Position numbers and translations under genes: made by a program | Source of the DNA: Jimgerdemannia flammicorona | Lineage: Eukaryota > Mucoromycota > Endogonomycetes > Endogonales > Endogonaceae | Assembly: GCA_003990745.1 (NCBI GenBank) | Contig: RBNI01003756.1 | Span: forward strand, 1-15,272 | Direction: 5' to 3' | DNA: 15,272 bases | Part shown: positions 1 through 8,761 of the stretch, in pieces | Layout: each line of letters starts with the position of its first letter | How positions within the stretch are numbered: position 1 is the stretch's first letter | Notes under the pieces: generated by a model | What the model was told of the DNA's origin: nothing | Databases searched by the model: none | Seen by the model: the letters and a program-made list of their open reading frames with translations, nothing else

Positions 1-138
1 AATTAGAATAACAGAACTAAATTGATATTGTGCGAAACACTGTAGAGTTGTAAAGAATGTCTGAAACAATAATGGTGAAAATTTGGATATCAATAGCATG
101 TAAAATGTATGCACTAAAAAAAAAAAAAGGTTTATATA

Positions 139-355
139 CTGAAAAGGGTCAAAAGTGTACCAATGGATAATTTAACTTAAAATGGTTATATTAATATCCA
201 TAATCATCCAAATAAAATAAAATATACACTATTCAAAAGCTCAGACACTAGTCAATTAATGGTTAAAATTCTGATTTAAAATATTTTATATTGGGATTAT
301 AATATAATTAAATATTAATAAAAACTAAACATTGGTACACTTTTGGCTATCACTG
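139..355. mobile_element. Tc1/mariner-type MITE (non-autonomous DNA transposon)
   Basis: A 217-bp segment is bounded by terminal inverted repeats. The left arm holds CAAAAGTGTACCAATG at 150-165, and its exact reverse complement lies at 330-345. The outer ends, CTGAAAAGGG on the left and CAGTGATAGC on the right read inwards, are an imperfect match. Each end is flanked by TA (137-138 and 356-357), as expected for a Tc1/mariner TA target duplication. A terminal CAGTG followed by CCAAAAGTGT resembles typical Tc1-family ends. The interior is over 80% AT and has no open frame, so the element is non-autonomous or has lost its coding part. The family assignment is inferred from the end sequence and the TA target; the inverted repeat is seen directly. 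Confidence 0.75.
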
Positions 356-463
356 TATCTTTATAAATAGTATTAGTATTTGGAAGATATAAATCATACT
401 TGAGAAGGTCAAAGATACTATATAATTAGTCACTCTTAATAGTTATAAATGGTTGGTCTATAT

Positions 464-935
464 TGTCACGTAGTGGTCACTGAGTCCTTCAAATATGCCA
501 GATTCTCTTCAAGATATATCTCTTAGACTAACTCAAGTTTATTATAAGCAAGTTCTTATTGGAGTGCCTTCCCAAGGTCTTATAGTCCTCAAACTTCTTA
601 TCTTTAACTGTCTTGTTATCTCTTAGATTGCTTACAAGGAAGTGTATATATTGTACTAAAAAGACTGACTTTATTTCAGAGGAAATAAGAGGGGTATTTA
701 TACAAAATACAATTCAATGGTTGCTAAGATATAAAGCTAAATATAAATTCCAATAACTAAAACTACTAAGTTCCAGGGTCAGTACTGATGGTTGTACAGG
801 TTCAGGATGCTGGCATTATTTAGTATTATATCAAAATGCTAGTGCTGGAACAATTTTGCATCACCTCAGAATACCAGTACTGGTATTATCCAGTATTACA
901 TGAGAATACTGGTGCTGGCATTATTCAGTATAACA
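464..935 (-). mobile_element. LTR-like segment, minus orientation (possible solo LTR)
   Basis: Read on the minus strand this segment begins TGTTATAC and ends ACGTGACA, so it has TG...CA ends. It contains a TATAAATA box at 702-695 and an AATAAA signal at 675-670, 19 bases apart, which is nearly the spacing in the LTRs of the gypsy element further along. No 5-bp target duplication is visible (TATAT on one side, AAGAA on the other). There is no purine tract just before the upstream end, and I found no second copy in the window. It could be a solo or truncated LTR of another family. The ends are tentative; the TATA/AATAAA pair is what I actually see. Confidence 0.35.
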
Positions 936-947
936 AAGAACTTAGAG
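808..947. repeat. 35-bp tandem repeat, four degenerate copies
   Basis: Units start at 808, 843, 878 and 913, exactly 35 bases apart. Each begins T(G/A)CTGG, and the first three run through an A-rich stretch to AAT(A/G)C(C/T)(A/G)G at the next junction. Copies 1, 3 and 4 share TGG(C/T)ATTAT(T/C)(T/C)AGTAT. Copy 2 has diverged most. The array lies at the upstream end of the minus-strand LTR-like segment and overlaps the last six bases of the minus-strand open frame that ends at 942. Confidence 0.7.
870..887. repeat. Perfect 18-bp palindrome
   Basis: AATACCAGT is followed directly by its reverse complement ACTGGTATT, across the junction of units 2 and 3 of the 35-bp array. It could be a dimeric protein-binding site or a by-product of the array having inverted half-sites. 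No function can be assigned. Confidence 0.8.
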
Positions 948-1829
948 CAGAAAGTTCAGGATCATGGGGGCTTCATCATCATCATCACTGAAGGAGATGA
1001 GATCTGTGAATTCATCATACAGATTGCACATTTCACATACCTTAATGTCATGTAGAATGACATCATCACCGATGACATCATCACATTCAGCTGTGGTGGG
1101 GAAATCAGGAACAAGATCTGGAGCTCTCCAGTCTATGAGGTTCTCTTCCACAAAATAGGGGACAAATGTGGGGTCTTGAGGAGATCTAACCCAGATGCTT
1201 GGGCCTTGGAATGCTGAGATCAATCCTTGCAGGAATTGGTCTGGGTTGTCCTGAAGGATAGGATGCCAAAAGTCTTCTACTTCTTCACTGTTGAGGGTGA
1301 TAGCAGACTGGGCTTCTGTAGCCACCCTAACTTCTAGTACATTGATATAGCAGGATGACAGGTCTCTGAAGTCTGAGACTCTAACATACTCCAAGTTGGG
1401 GATCGACCATAGTGCATGCCTGAAGATCTGATGGATCTTCTTAGCTGTCCTCGTTTCACGTATATCCATGGGAGTGGCATCTTGTAGCTCTTGGGTACTG
1501 GTCTGTAGGAACTCCCAGTAGAGGAGGTTTCTTATTTTGTACTCCTGCCATATTTGGAGGCATTTGGTGGCAATGGTGATCCTTGTTTTCATTTCACAGC
1601 AGTAGAGGATAAAGTGATAGGAGTCTGCAGTACCCAGGTTGACACTAGGAGTCCTTCTTGAGTGGGTCCTCATGGCTCTTCTGATGTCTTGGAATATCCT
1701 TTCTTTGACTAGATACCTTGGTGGTTCCTTGACCTTGAGGTTTAGCAGGCAGCAGGCATTTTGTTTGTAGTAAGTCTTTGAGCTATTTTGGGATTGGTGG
1801 TTCTTGTTGGTTGCTGCTACTGCAGTTCC
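942..1829 (-). CDS. Unrecognised open frame, about 295 codons (hypothetical protein)
   Basis: I do not recognise this protein. The minus-strand frame is open from the TAA at 1832-1830 to the stop at 942-944. The first ATG is at 1673 and would give 243 residues, but the 52 codons upstream of it are also open and read like protein (for example LLNLKVKEPPRYLVKERIF). The true start may therefore lie upstream or at a splice acceptor. The 243-residue form is rich in Trp, Asp and Glu and ends with an acidic DDDDE cluster followed by a short hydrophobic tail. There is no signal peptide, clear membrane helix, zinc knuckle or catalytic motif that I can name. Local GC is higher than in the flanks, and there are no stops, unlike the dead retrotransposon nearby. 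It could be an accessory protein of a transposable element, whose LTR-like segment follows its stop within 10 bases, or a host gene. Coding status is inferred from frame openness only. Confidence 0.5.
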   Translation of the reverse strand, partial: GTAVAATNKNHQSQNSSKTYYKQNACCLLNLKVKEPPRYLVKERIFQDIRRAMRTHSRRTPSVNLGTADSYHFILYCCEMKTRITIATKCLQIWQEYKIRNLLYWEFLQTSTQELQDATPMDIRETRTAKKIHQIFRHALWSIPNLEYVRVSDFRDLSSCYINVLEVRVATEAQSAITLNSEEVEDFWHPILQDNPDQFLQGLISAFQGPSIWVRSPQDPTFVPYFVEENLIDWRAPDLVPDFPTTAECDDVIGDDVILHDIKVCEMCNLYDEFTDLISFSDDDDEAPMILNFLL

Positions 1830-1832
1830 TTA

Positions 1833-2523
1833 ATCCTTCTTTTATATTCTTCAGGATGCTTATACTATGGTCACAATGACTCACAGTTGGTTATCATTGC
1901 TCATCTTGTATACCATATGATCTTCTTATGCTTCGATCTAGTAGCTTGCAAGAAAAGACTGTCTCCTGTACTGATGTCATCATTCTGGGGGCACCATTAC
2001 AATATATATAATCTATTAAATGAGTCAATTTCAAAATTCTGCTAAAGAATATAGCTAAATATTTTTGATTAAATGGGGTTATTGATATAAAATTATTGGG
2101 CAATTAGATAAATATACTCACTATAGCTTAGATATTGATTTTATTTATTTTTATATTCTTTTTGATTTTGTTGAAGTATTTGTCTTTATATATTAATATA
2201 TTTGAAGTTGACCTATTAAGCATTTTGAACTTCTAGCTATATAGTATAAAGGAGTTGGTAGAAACAAAATTATGTATATATCAAACAAAAGCATCAGTTG
2301 TATTATAAATGTATTAATTTTTTACTTATAATAATTACAATTAACATTATCTCTAATCTTAGCATAATATTACCAGTTTTTGGAATAAGGATTATATAGA
2401 AAGTATGGAACTATTGAAGACTGATCTATCAATATATATATTTGCATATTTGTATATATGTTTTTGTATATATATATGTGTTTGCATATGTGTGTATTTA
2501 TATATATATATTTGTATATATAT
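1833..2523. other. AT-rich spacer without a recognisable gene; TA/TG microsatellite at its end
   Basis: Only short chance frames are present. Bases from about 2430 to 2523 are a degenerate TA/TG microsatellite (runs of TATATATA broken by TTTG and TGTG), into which the gypsy element is inserted. A minus-strand TGGTGCCCCCAGAATG at about 2000-1985 resembles a primer-binding site, but no LTR end supports it. Confidence 0.6.
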
Positions 2524-2990
2524 TGTGATGGCTGATTCAAATTAGTAACATGAAACAGAGAAATTAGACATTTGATCATGGTACCTGAATCTGATTTCCA
2601 AAATTGCTTAGTCTTATAAATAGCAGTCATATTCTGTGAAGTACAGAAACTTTAACATTTGTAAAGATTTAAGAGATGTTAGAATGTTTGCAATCAGCAC
2701 AATCCTAACAGATGTTAAAAGATTCAATACTTGTAAAATAACTTATAACTTAGCCACTTTATAAGCTAGCAAAATATATATAAATAACCCAGCATCTTAG
2801 AGTGAATAAACCTCAGATTGAAATAGTTCAAAGCAAAGAGAAAGCAAAGGAACTAGTAAGCCTGCAGGCAGATACACTTCGAACTCACTCACTCCTACAA
2901 TTCTGAGGACTCTGCAAGAGTCAGAACAAGTCAGGTTTTAAGATACAGAAATCTGATATACTTCAAAGATTAAGCATCTGCTACATTACA
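2524..2990 (+). repeat. 5' LTR of the gypsy element
   Basis: It is 467 bp, starts TGTGATGG and ends CATTACA. It carries a TATAAATA box (2779-2786) and an AATAAA signal (2805-2810), so it has its own promoter and polyadenylation region. By hand alignment it differs from the 3' LTR at about 50 positions, all but about three of them transitions, with no net length change. That fits C-to-T type mutation acting separately on the two copies. Confidence 0.92.
2779..2810 (+). promoter_or_regulatory. LTR core promoter (TATA box) and polyadenylation signal
   Basis: TATAAATAACCC is followed 18 bases after the TATA box by AATAAA. In LTR elements the TATA box marks the end of U3 and a nearby AATAAA lies in or near R. 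The same pair is found in the 3' LTR at 9017-9048. Confidence 0.6.
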
Positions 2991-2993
2991 ACT

Positions 2994-3010
2994 TGGTGCC
3001 CATTGGCTGG
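2994..3010 (+). other. Primer-binding site (candidate)
   Basis: TGGTGCCCATTGGCTGG lies three bases after the 5' LTR. A TGG start is what annealing to the CCA end of a tRNA requires. I cannot assign the tRNA from memory, and the site may itself be mutated. Confidence 0.6.
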
Positions 3011-3104
3011 TGATTCAAGATGAATTCCTCACTTTCAAGCTGAACAATAAACAACTACCACCACTCAAACAACCATACAAACTGAGTCAAGATACCTAGA
3101 CAAG

Positions 3105-3962
3105 ATGGATATGAGGCCACCAGTATTCCATAGATATACCTCAGATGAATCAATCATTACCTTTATTGATGATTTTGAGCAGTATACTACTGTAAGAACT
3201 CTGACAGCAGTATAGCAAGTAGCCCTCATGTCCTTCAGCCTATGAGGTCCTACTAGAGCAGTATTCATAGCTACAACCTATGCAGGAAATGATGCTGATG
3301 CCATACTGACAGCATAGAAGATCTGGCTCTGAAATATCTATTATACAGATGAGATCAAGAAAGCTCTGAAGGACCAGCTCAATATAATATATCAAGGGAT
3401 GAGTGAGGATCCAAACACATTCTACACCAGAATCTGATATCAGATAATCCTTACAGATTATGCTGATACTATCTGAGATTAAGTAGCCAAAGCAACCTTC
3501 ATGAAAGGAGTCCACTCAGAGATAGTTATGGCCATTTGCTCATCACCAGTAGTTCTGGATCTGCTACAGAAGGTCACCTATGCTCAGCAATATTGGATAG
3601 CCAGACACCCACAAGACCATACAATAGAAAGAGTCACTGAAGTTAGAATTAAAGCACCCAAGGTAACCAGCATGATCCCTACCATAATGATCAATCAAAA
3701 CACACCTCAGCCAAGAGCTACAGAGCAGCAGAGAAACAGCAACCCTATGGAGGAGCTTGCCAAACAGTTTGCCAAAATAACTTCCCACCTAGGAGATGTA
3801 GTGAAGGAAATCAGAGGAAGAGACTGCTGTCTAGTTCAGAAGTTTGCTGTCACCACAGATAAGAAGAAAGGTACCTGCTATATCTGCAAAGAAGAAGACC
3901 ACTACTCCTATAAGTGTATGAGTGAAACCAAGTGCAAAGCTCAACCAAGCAATGCCATATGA
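3105..3962 (+). pseudogene. gag: gag (capsid/nucleocapsid) of the gypsy element, degraded
   Basis: This is the structural polyprotein that would package element RNA in virus-like particles. The likely start is the ATG at 3105, 115 bases after the 5' LTR, beginning MDMRPPVFHRY. The frame then meets several TAG and TGA codons before an open stretch from 3501 to 3959. Near the end (3876-3917) is a zinc knuckle of C-X2-C-X4-H-X4-C form, CYICKEEDHYSYKC, typical of nucleocapsid domains. The residue before the His, normally Gly, is Asp here (a GGC-to-GAC type change). The terminal TGA at 3960 is followed in the same frame by pol sequence, so it may be a mutated Arg codon rather than the original gag stop. 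The frame choice is well supported by the knuckle. Confidence 0.85.
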
Positions 3963-4740
3963 AACAAGGAGCAGATTAATACAATTACCTTTGAAGAAAT
4001 TGGAGAGTCTGATGAAGAGAAATAGGAGATATATCCTGCCCAGACTACTAGGAAAGATGTCTGCAAAGAACCCTACAAGAGACTATCAGGAAGACCTAAG
4101 AAGAACTCAGTAGAAAAACAGATGGAAACTGCTATAGAGAGTCAAGCCAAAGAAATAGACCAAGATATAGAACTGGAACAAGCAGTTCAAGATATCATCT
4201 GAGGAATCACTCCAGCCAGTGAGAGAGAAAAAGAAAAAAAGCTTCACAAGACCAAGACCTTCAAGTATGATATTTTTAAGAATCTCAGCCAACAAAAGGT
4301 TAATGCAACCTTTGGTCAGCTTGCAGAAATCCCAACATTCAGATAGCAAATGAGGTTTGGACTTGCTGAAACAACCAAGAAACAAGGATGGAAGATAACT
4401 GAGGCCAATAATGTTCAAGAGGACTCAGGAGAAGAAAGCAAAGACAACTGCAAGACCTCTGCCTATGCAATCTATCAAATCGAAGATAGAGTCTTTGAGG
4501 CCATCATCAATACTGGAGCAGGAGAATGCCTCCTTAGCAAAAAGGCAGCAGACTGCCTAGGTTGGGAAGTTGAAGAAGCAACCAAGTTGGTGTTCATCAT
4601 AGCTGATGGTACAAGAGCCACACCTCTGGAAAAGATTTAAGATGTTCCCATTAAGTTTGGATGAGCAATCATCCCAGTGAATATAATTGTAACCAATGTA
4701 ACCAACTATGACATCCTCATTGGTAATGAATAGCTTACAA
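3963..4740 (+). pseudogene. Aspartic protease region of pol, inactive
   Basis: This region continues the gag frame. A hydrophilic linker rich in Glu and Lys leads to a retropepsin-like domain from about 4460. The active-site triad, normally Asp-Thr-Gly, reads IINTGAGECLLS here. The codon at 4509-4511 is AAT, so the catalytic Asp has become Asn through a G-to-A change, which should abolish activity. A later stretch, YDILIGNE followed by TAG where Trp is expected, matches the C-terminal part of fungal gypsy proteases. At 4740-4741 the coherent frame changes by one base. Before decay, gag and protease probably shared one frame. Confidence 0.85.
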
Positions 4741-4741
4741 A

Positions 4742-5224
4742 GTCAGAGCAATAATCGACCTCAATGTGCAGAAGATGCAGATCATCTACTGAGGACAGAA
4801 GATATGAATTCCCATCAATGTCAACAAAGGAGTCCTGCCTGACATAGAGAAACAAGAGAGTGAATAAGAGGAAGCTTATATAGTGACTACTCAGAAAAAG
4901 AAGAAGAAAGTTGGATGAATGAGTGAAGAAGAATGGGGTAAGAAGATTGCAGAAAAATATACACCACAAGGAGTCTGCCCCCACAGGATCAAGATATACT
5001 ATATGGAGTATATCAATGATTACTACCAGTATACTGGCAAAATCAAAGAGATTTACCACTAAAGAAGACAGAAGGCCCTTGAGAAACAGGCTAAAGAGGA
5101 AAAAAGGGAGAAGGAAGATAACAAACCACCAGCCCTCCTGGAGGACAGTAATAATGAAGAAGAAATCAAGATCAAAATTCAGAAGATCCACCTGGATGCA
5201 GTTCTACCAGAATACAAGTCAGAA
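4742..5224 (+). pseudogene. Protease-to-dUTPase linker of pol, highly charged
   Basis: In the frame starting at 4742 the text continues sensibly from the protease (VRAIIDLNVQKMQIIY) through several stops. A strongly charged Lys/Glu-rich stretch, likely coiled coil or disordered, runs from about 4890 to 5200. No enzyme motif is seen. It links protease and dUTPase-like domains in what was probably one polyprotein. Confidence 0.55.
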
Positions 5225-5584
5225 AATGTAGCTGGAATGGATATTACTATAGTAAAAGAAACTGTACTGAAGCCCCAGACAACTACCTTACTCACAACTG
5301 GTTTGGAAATGACCATACCAAAAGACTATATTAGAATCCTCAAGATAAGAAGCAGCCTGGCTAAAAGCAAAATTACCATTGAAGGAGGAGTCATTAACTC
5401 AGACTATACTGAAGAAATCCTACTCATTGCCAGAAATTACAATTCTATAATCTCATTCCCAATTAAAAAGAAGAACCAATTGGTGTAGATGTTGATCTTT
5501 CTGATTCTATAACTAAAGATTATAGAAGTTAAGAAGCTGGAGGAAACAAAAAGAGGAAGGAAAGGATTCAGATCCACTGGAATA
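5225..5584 (+). pseudogene. dUTPase-like domain inside pol
   Basis: dUTPases hydrolyse dUTP to dUMP and keep uracil out of DNA. Four of the five conserved trimeric dUTPase motifs are recognisable in order. VAGMDI at 5228-5245 corresponds to motif 1. IRSSLA at 5345-5362 is motif 2. GGVINSDYTEEI at 5384-5419 is motif 3. RGRKGFRSTG at 5552-5581 is the Gly-rich motif 5. TTGLEMTIPKDY before motif 2 also matches the family. Motif 4 is not clear, and a TAG lies at 5486-5488. Two key residues are altered in ways G-to-A change explains: the motif 3 Asp of the usual I-D-x-D is Asn (INSD), and a motif 5 Gly is Arg. The frame is shared with the flanking pol. A dUTPase between protease and reverse transcriptase is uncommon in gypsy elements. 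I recall reports from a basidiomycete but cannot check them here. Confidence 0.85.
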
Positions 5585-5639
5585 GGAGTATTCACCAGTA
5601 CCAAGATCACTGAACTAGAGCATAGAAAGAAAGAAACCA

Positions 5640-6616
5640 CAAATAAGCACAGCTATACTATCAGAAATAAATTCCCACTCAAGGAGGAACTCAAGAAAAT
5701 ACTCTACAAATTTGAGGATATCCTTACTACAGATTTCAAGGTTATCAAAAGAAAGACCCCACACTACTATCATGAGGTAGATACTGGAGACACCAAACCA
5801 ATTTACCAGAAGGCAAGATCTGTTCTATCAGTCTATCAGGAATAGCTCAGAGAAGAAATCAAGCAGATGGAAGAAGCCGGTATCATCAAAGAAACCAGCA
5901 GCCCCTAGTCTTCACCAGTTGTACTAGTACTGAAAAAAGGAAGCAAGTCTGGAGAATTTGCCCCAAGACTCTGTGTTGACTACAGAAAGCTCAATATGGT
6001 TACCAAGAAGGATCGCCAACTACTGCTTCTCATCAATGACATCCTTATAACTCTGGAAGATGAAACATAGTACTACAGTACCTTGGATATATACTCAGGA
6101 TTCCACCAAATCAGACTTACAGAAGAGGCAAGTGAAAAGTCAGCCTTCATAACCTCAGATGGAACATATGTCTATCTGCGAATATCATTCAGAATGTGCA
6201 ATGCACCAGCAAGTTTCCAGTGAATAATGAACAAAATCTTCTGCTATGATATAGGAAGATGGATGATGGTTTATATTGATGACATAATTATCTACAGCCA
6301 TATACCAGAAGAACATCTGCAGCATATCTGGCAGATAATAGAAAGACTGAGGAAGCATGGTCTATATATTAAGTCCAAGAAGTATAAGTTTGCAGAAATT
6401 GAGATCTCCTATCTTGGCCATATCATCAACCAAGATAGAATACACACTGACCCTCTCAAGATACAAGCAGTAGCAGCATACCCAAGACTCACTATGGTTA
6501 CTGAAGCTCAGACCTTCATGGGACTGGCCTTATATTACCAAAGATTTATTAGAAAATTCTCTAATATTGCAGGTCCAATCTATGAACTCAACAAGAAGAA
6601 TACCAAGTTCCAATAG
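5640..6616 (+). pseudogene. Reverse transcriptase of the gypsy element, degraded
   Basis: This enzyme copies element RNA into DNA. In the dUTPase frame one reads PIYQKARSV, then LREEIKQMEEAGIIKE, SSPVVLVLKKG, CVDYRKLNMVTKKD, HQIRL, CNAPASFQ and MVYIDDIIIYS. These are RT motifs in canonical order. The catalytic YIDD is intact at 6272-6283, inside an open stretch (6227-6613) that runs on through YLGHII and the connection to RNase H. Stops interrupt it at positions where Trp, Gln or Arg are expected, for instance TAG between SSP and SSPVV, and TGA after CNAPASFQ. The usual MPFGL before CNAPA reads ISFRM. Not functional. Confidence 0.92.
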
Positions 6617-7075
6617 ACTGGTAGGCAGCAACAAGCATTTGATGAGCTCAAGGTCAGACTGACCCAAGCACCTATCCTTAGAAGACCAGACTAGATCCAA
6701 GAATTCATCCTTCAGACAGATGTAAGTATATAAGAACTAGGAGCAGTCCTAGCTCAAAAGAAAGACAAAGTAGAGTATGTCATTATATATCTCAGCTATA
6801 GAATCCAAGGAGCTGAAAAAGAATATGAATCATACAAGTTGGAGTACCTCACAGTTATCTGGGCTATAGAAAACTTCCACTACTATCTGATCAGAAGACA
6901 CTTTACTATTTAAATAGACCACTCAGCTCTTATCTGACTACTGACCACTGGATAACCCAAGGGAATCTATGTCAGATGGATCATAAAGTTGTAAGCCTAT
7001 GATATAACCATCATATATCACCCAGGAAGAACTAATACCAATACAGATGCCCTCTCACAAATACCCTAAAGAACC
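6617..7075 (+). pseudogene. RNase H domain of the gypsy element, degraded
   Basis: This domain would remove RNA from RNA-DNA hybrids during reverse transcription. It continues the RT frame after the TAG at 6614. Recognisable pieces are QQQAFDELKVRLTQAPIL, the catalytic-region ILQTDVSI (Asp at 6719-6721), ELGAVLAQKKD, EKEYESYKLEYLTVIWAIE, and the final YHPGRTNTNTDALSQIP (Asp at 7046-7048). Several stops occur, among them a TAA directly after TDVSI. The tether before integrase, from about 7076, is poorly preserved and includes a frame change before 7275. Confidence 0.88.
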
Positions 7076-8290
7076 TCCAACCAACAAATTAATAATGAAT
7101 AAGGAGCTCTATTATATAATTATCATATATCTGGAATAGTGAAAGATGCTCTAACATCTAGAAAAATGAACACAAATAATTATCAACAGAACATGAAAAC
7201 AATTTGAAACTAATGGAGAAATACTGAAGAAAGAAAAACTACTAGTCATACCAGAATACAAGAAGGAGTAAGCAATGAAATCAGTATATGAACTTAGCTA
7301 TCTAGGAGGAATCAATACATATGATAAAGCAAGAAGAACAATATGGTAGCCAGAAATAGAGAAAGATATCAGACAATTTGTCAAGACCTATAACAAATAC
7401 CAGAAACAGAAATAAGACCAATGAAATCAAGTTACACATAGAACCAGTGCCATTTGCCCATGTTGTAATAGATATAATTGGCCCTCTACCCTTGACCCTG
7501 ACTGGCAATCAAATATTATTGTCATTGTAGATCTCTTCACAAAATAGATAAAGGCAGGATCCCTCAAAGAAGCTAATGTATAGTCAATTGCTGATTTCTT
7601 TTACAAAGAAATCATCTGCTGATTTAAGATTCCAATGTAAGTAACTACAGATAGAGGGACAGAATTCATAAACCAGTTCTTCGAGGTTCTCTACAAGAAG
7701 TATAAGATCTAGTATATTTGGACCACAGCCTATCACTCTCAAGGAAATAGATAAGCAGAAAGGATTAACAAGACCCTCAAGAATATTATTATAAAGATCT
7801 GCAATAACTACAAAAACTGGGATCACTATCTGTTAATAGCATTATCTGCTCTCTGAGATATCTAATTATAAAGCACCCACTTTACCTCTTGAGAAATACT
7901 ATTTGGAGAAGAAAGTTCTCAAGAAACTCTATTTTCTAATAGAGATACTATATGGAAATATATGAATATGGAGATACAGAAACTATACCAAATCAGGAAG
8001 AAGGGTGAGGATTATATAAACAAGGTGCAGATACTATAGTGAAATAATGCAGAAAAGATTCATAAGCCCCTAGAGATTATCAAGATAGGAGACAAAGTCC
8101 TGGTATATTGGAATATAGTAGAAGCTTCATGGTCACAAAAACTGGAGTCTAAGTGGGAAGGACCTTACCTTGTGTAAGATATAAAAAGGACCACCTTTTG
8201 GCTATGAAAACTCTCAGGCACAATCATTCCCACTACTATTCACTGAAACTGACTCAAGAAGTATTATGACCAGTTAATAAAGTAATGCTA
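7076..8290 (+). pseudogene. Integrase of the gypsy element, zinc-binding domain destroyed
   Basis: Integrase inserts the DNA copy into the genome. The N-terminal HHCC domain is found at 7275-7415 (YDKARRTIW, DIRQFVKTYNKYQKQK), but both Cys positions are Tyr (TGT/TGC to TAT/TAC) and the first His is probably also Tyr. The catalytic core keeps its acidic residues: Asp at 7471-7473 in VIDIIGPLP, Asp at 7650-7652 in TTDRGTEF and Glu at 7758-7760 in AERINKTLK. There are 35 residues between the second and third, the family spacing. Frame changes fall about 7420-7440 and 7505-7518, and stops are frequent. The C-terminal KWEGPYLV (near 8151) is the GPY/F motif of gypsy integrases. I see no chromodomain after it. 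Not functional. Confidence 0.9.
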
Positions 8291-8751
8291 CTGCTCTCAA
8301 GATTACTAGTGCTACCCAGCAAGCCATAGAAAGACAGTGATGTTCTACCAAGCCACCAATGATGGAGGAATCCTTTGACAGTATCCAGAGTATAGTGCAA
8401 ACACACCTATCACAAATCTTATATTTCAAGACCTACCAGAACTGAACTGAGTTTCATAAATACTTCAAGTTGGGACAGCTCCTAAAATCAAAACCAAAGA
8501 TGGAAAAAGAACACTGAATCAAGAAATGTCAGCTCTCCTATACTCAAATTATAATTACACAAGTTATTCAAGGATAATGAGTCAGCCTTAGCCCATTTCT
8601 GGGAAGTAATCTCAGGAGACTTTGAATATATCAAGAGACAATATTGAAAGAACATAATGATGCAAATCACATATATAGTATAAGGAAATATAAATTGTAG
8701 AAACCTGGGAATTTGAGTAAATAGGATACTCTAGAGATGAATCACCTATTC
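8291..8751 (+). pseudogene. 3' coding tail of the gypsy element, no recognised domain
   Basis: About 460 bases lie between the integrase end and the purine tract. Short coherent peptides appear in different frames, such as FYQATNDGGIL and ESALAHFWEVISGDFEY, separated by stops. This suggests a C-terminal pol extension or a small extra frame. I find no chromodomain or envelope-like features, so the function is unknown. Confidence 0.45.
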
Positions 8752-8761
8752 AGGAGGAAGA
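8752..8761 (+). other. Polypurine tract
   Basis: AGGAGGAAGA directly precedes the 3' LTR. It is the position and composition expected for the plus-strand DNA primer, and it fixes the LTR start at 8762. Confidence 0.8.

Noticed and set aside
1985..2003. Minus-strand TGGTGCCCCCAGAATG as a primer-binding site of a second retrotransposon
   Set aside because: No LTR end is next to it and no matching second LTR was found; kept only as a remark.
2519..2523. TATAT as target site duplication of the gypsy element
   Set aside because: The right flank reads ATATA and both sides are TA repeats, so any match is uninformative.
2370..2630. Minus-strand open frame across the TA/TG microsatellite
   Set aside because: Tyr/Ile-rich translation of simple sequence overlapping the 5' LTR.
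4706..5191. Minus-strand hydrophobic open frame of 161 codons
   Set aside because: It is the antisense of the Lys/Glu-rich pol linker, which yields Phe/Leu-rich nonsense; no gene signals.
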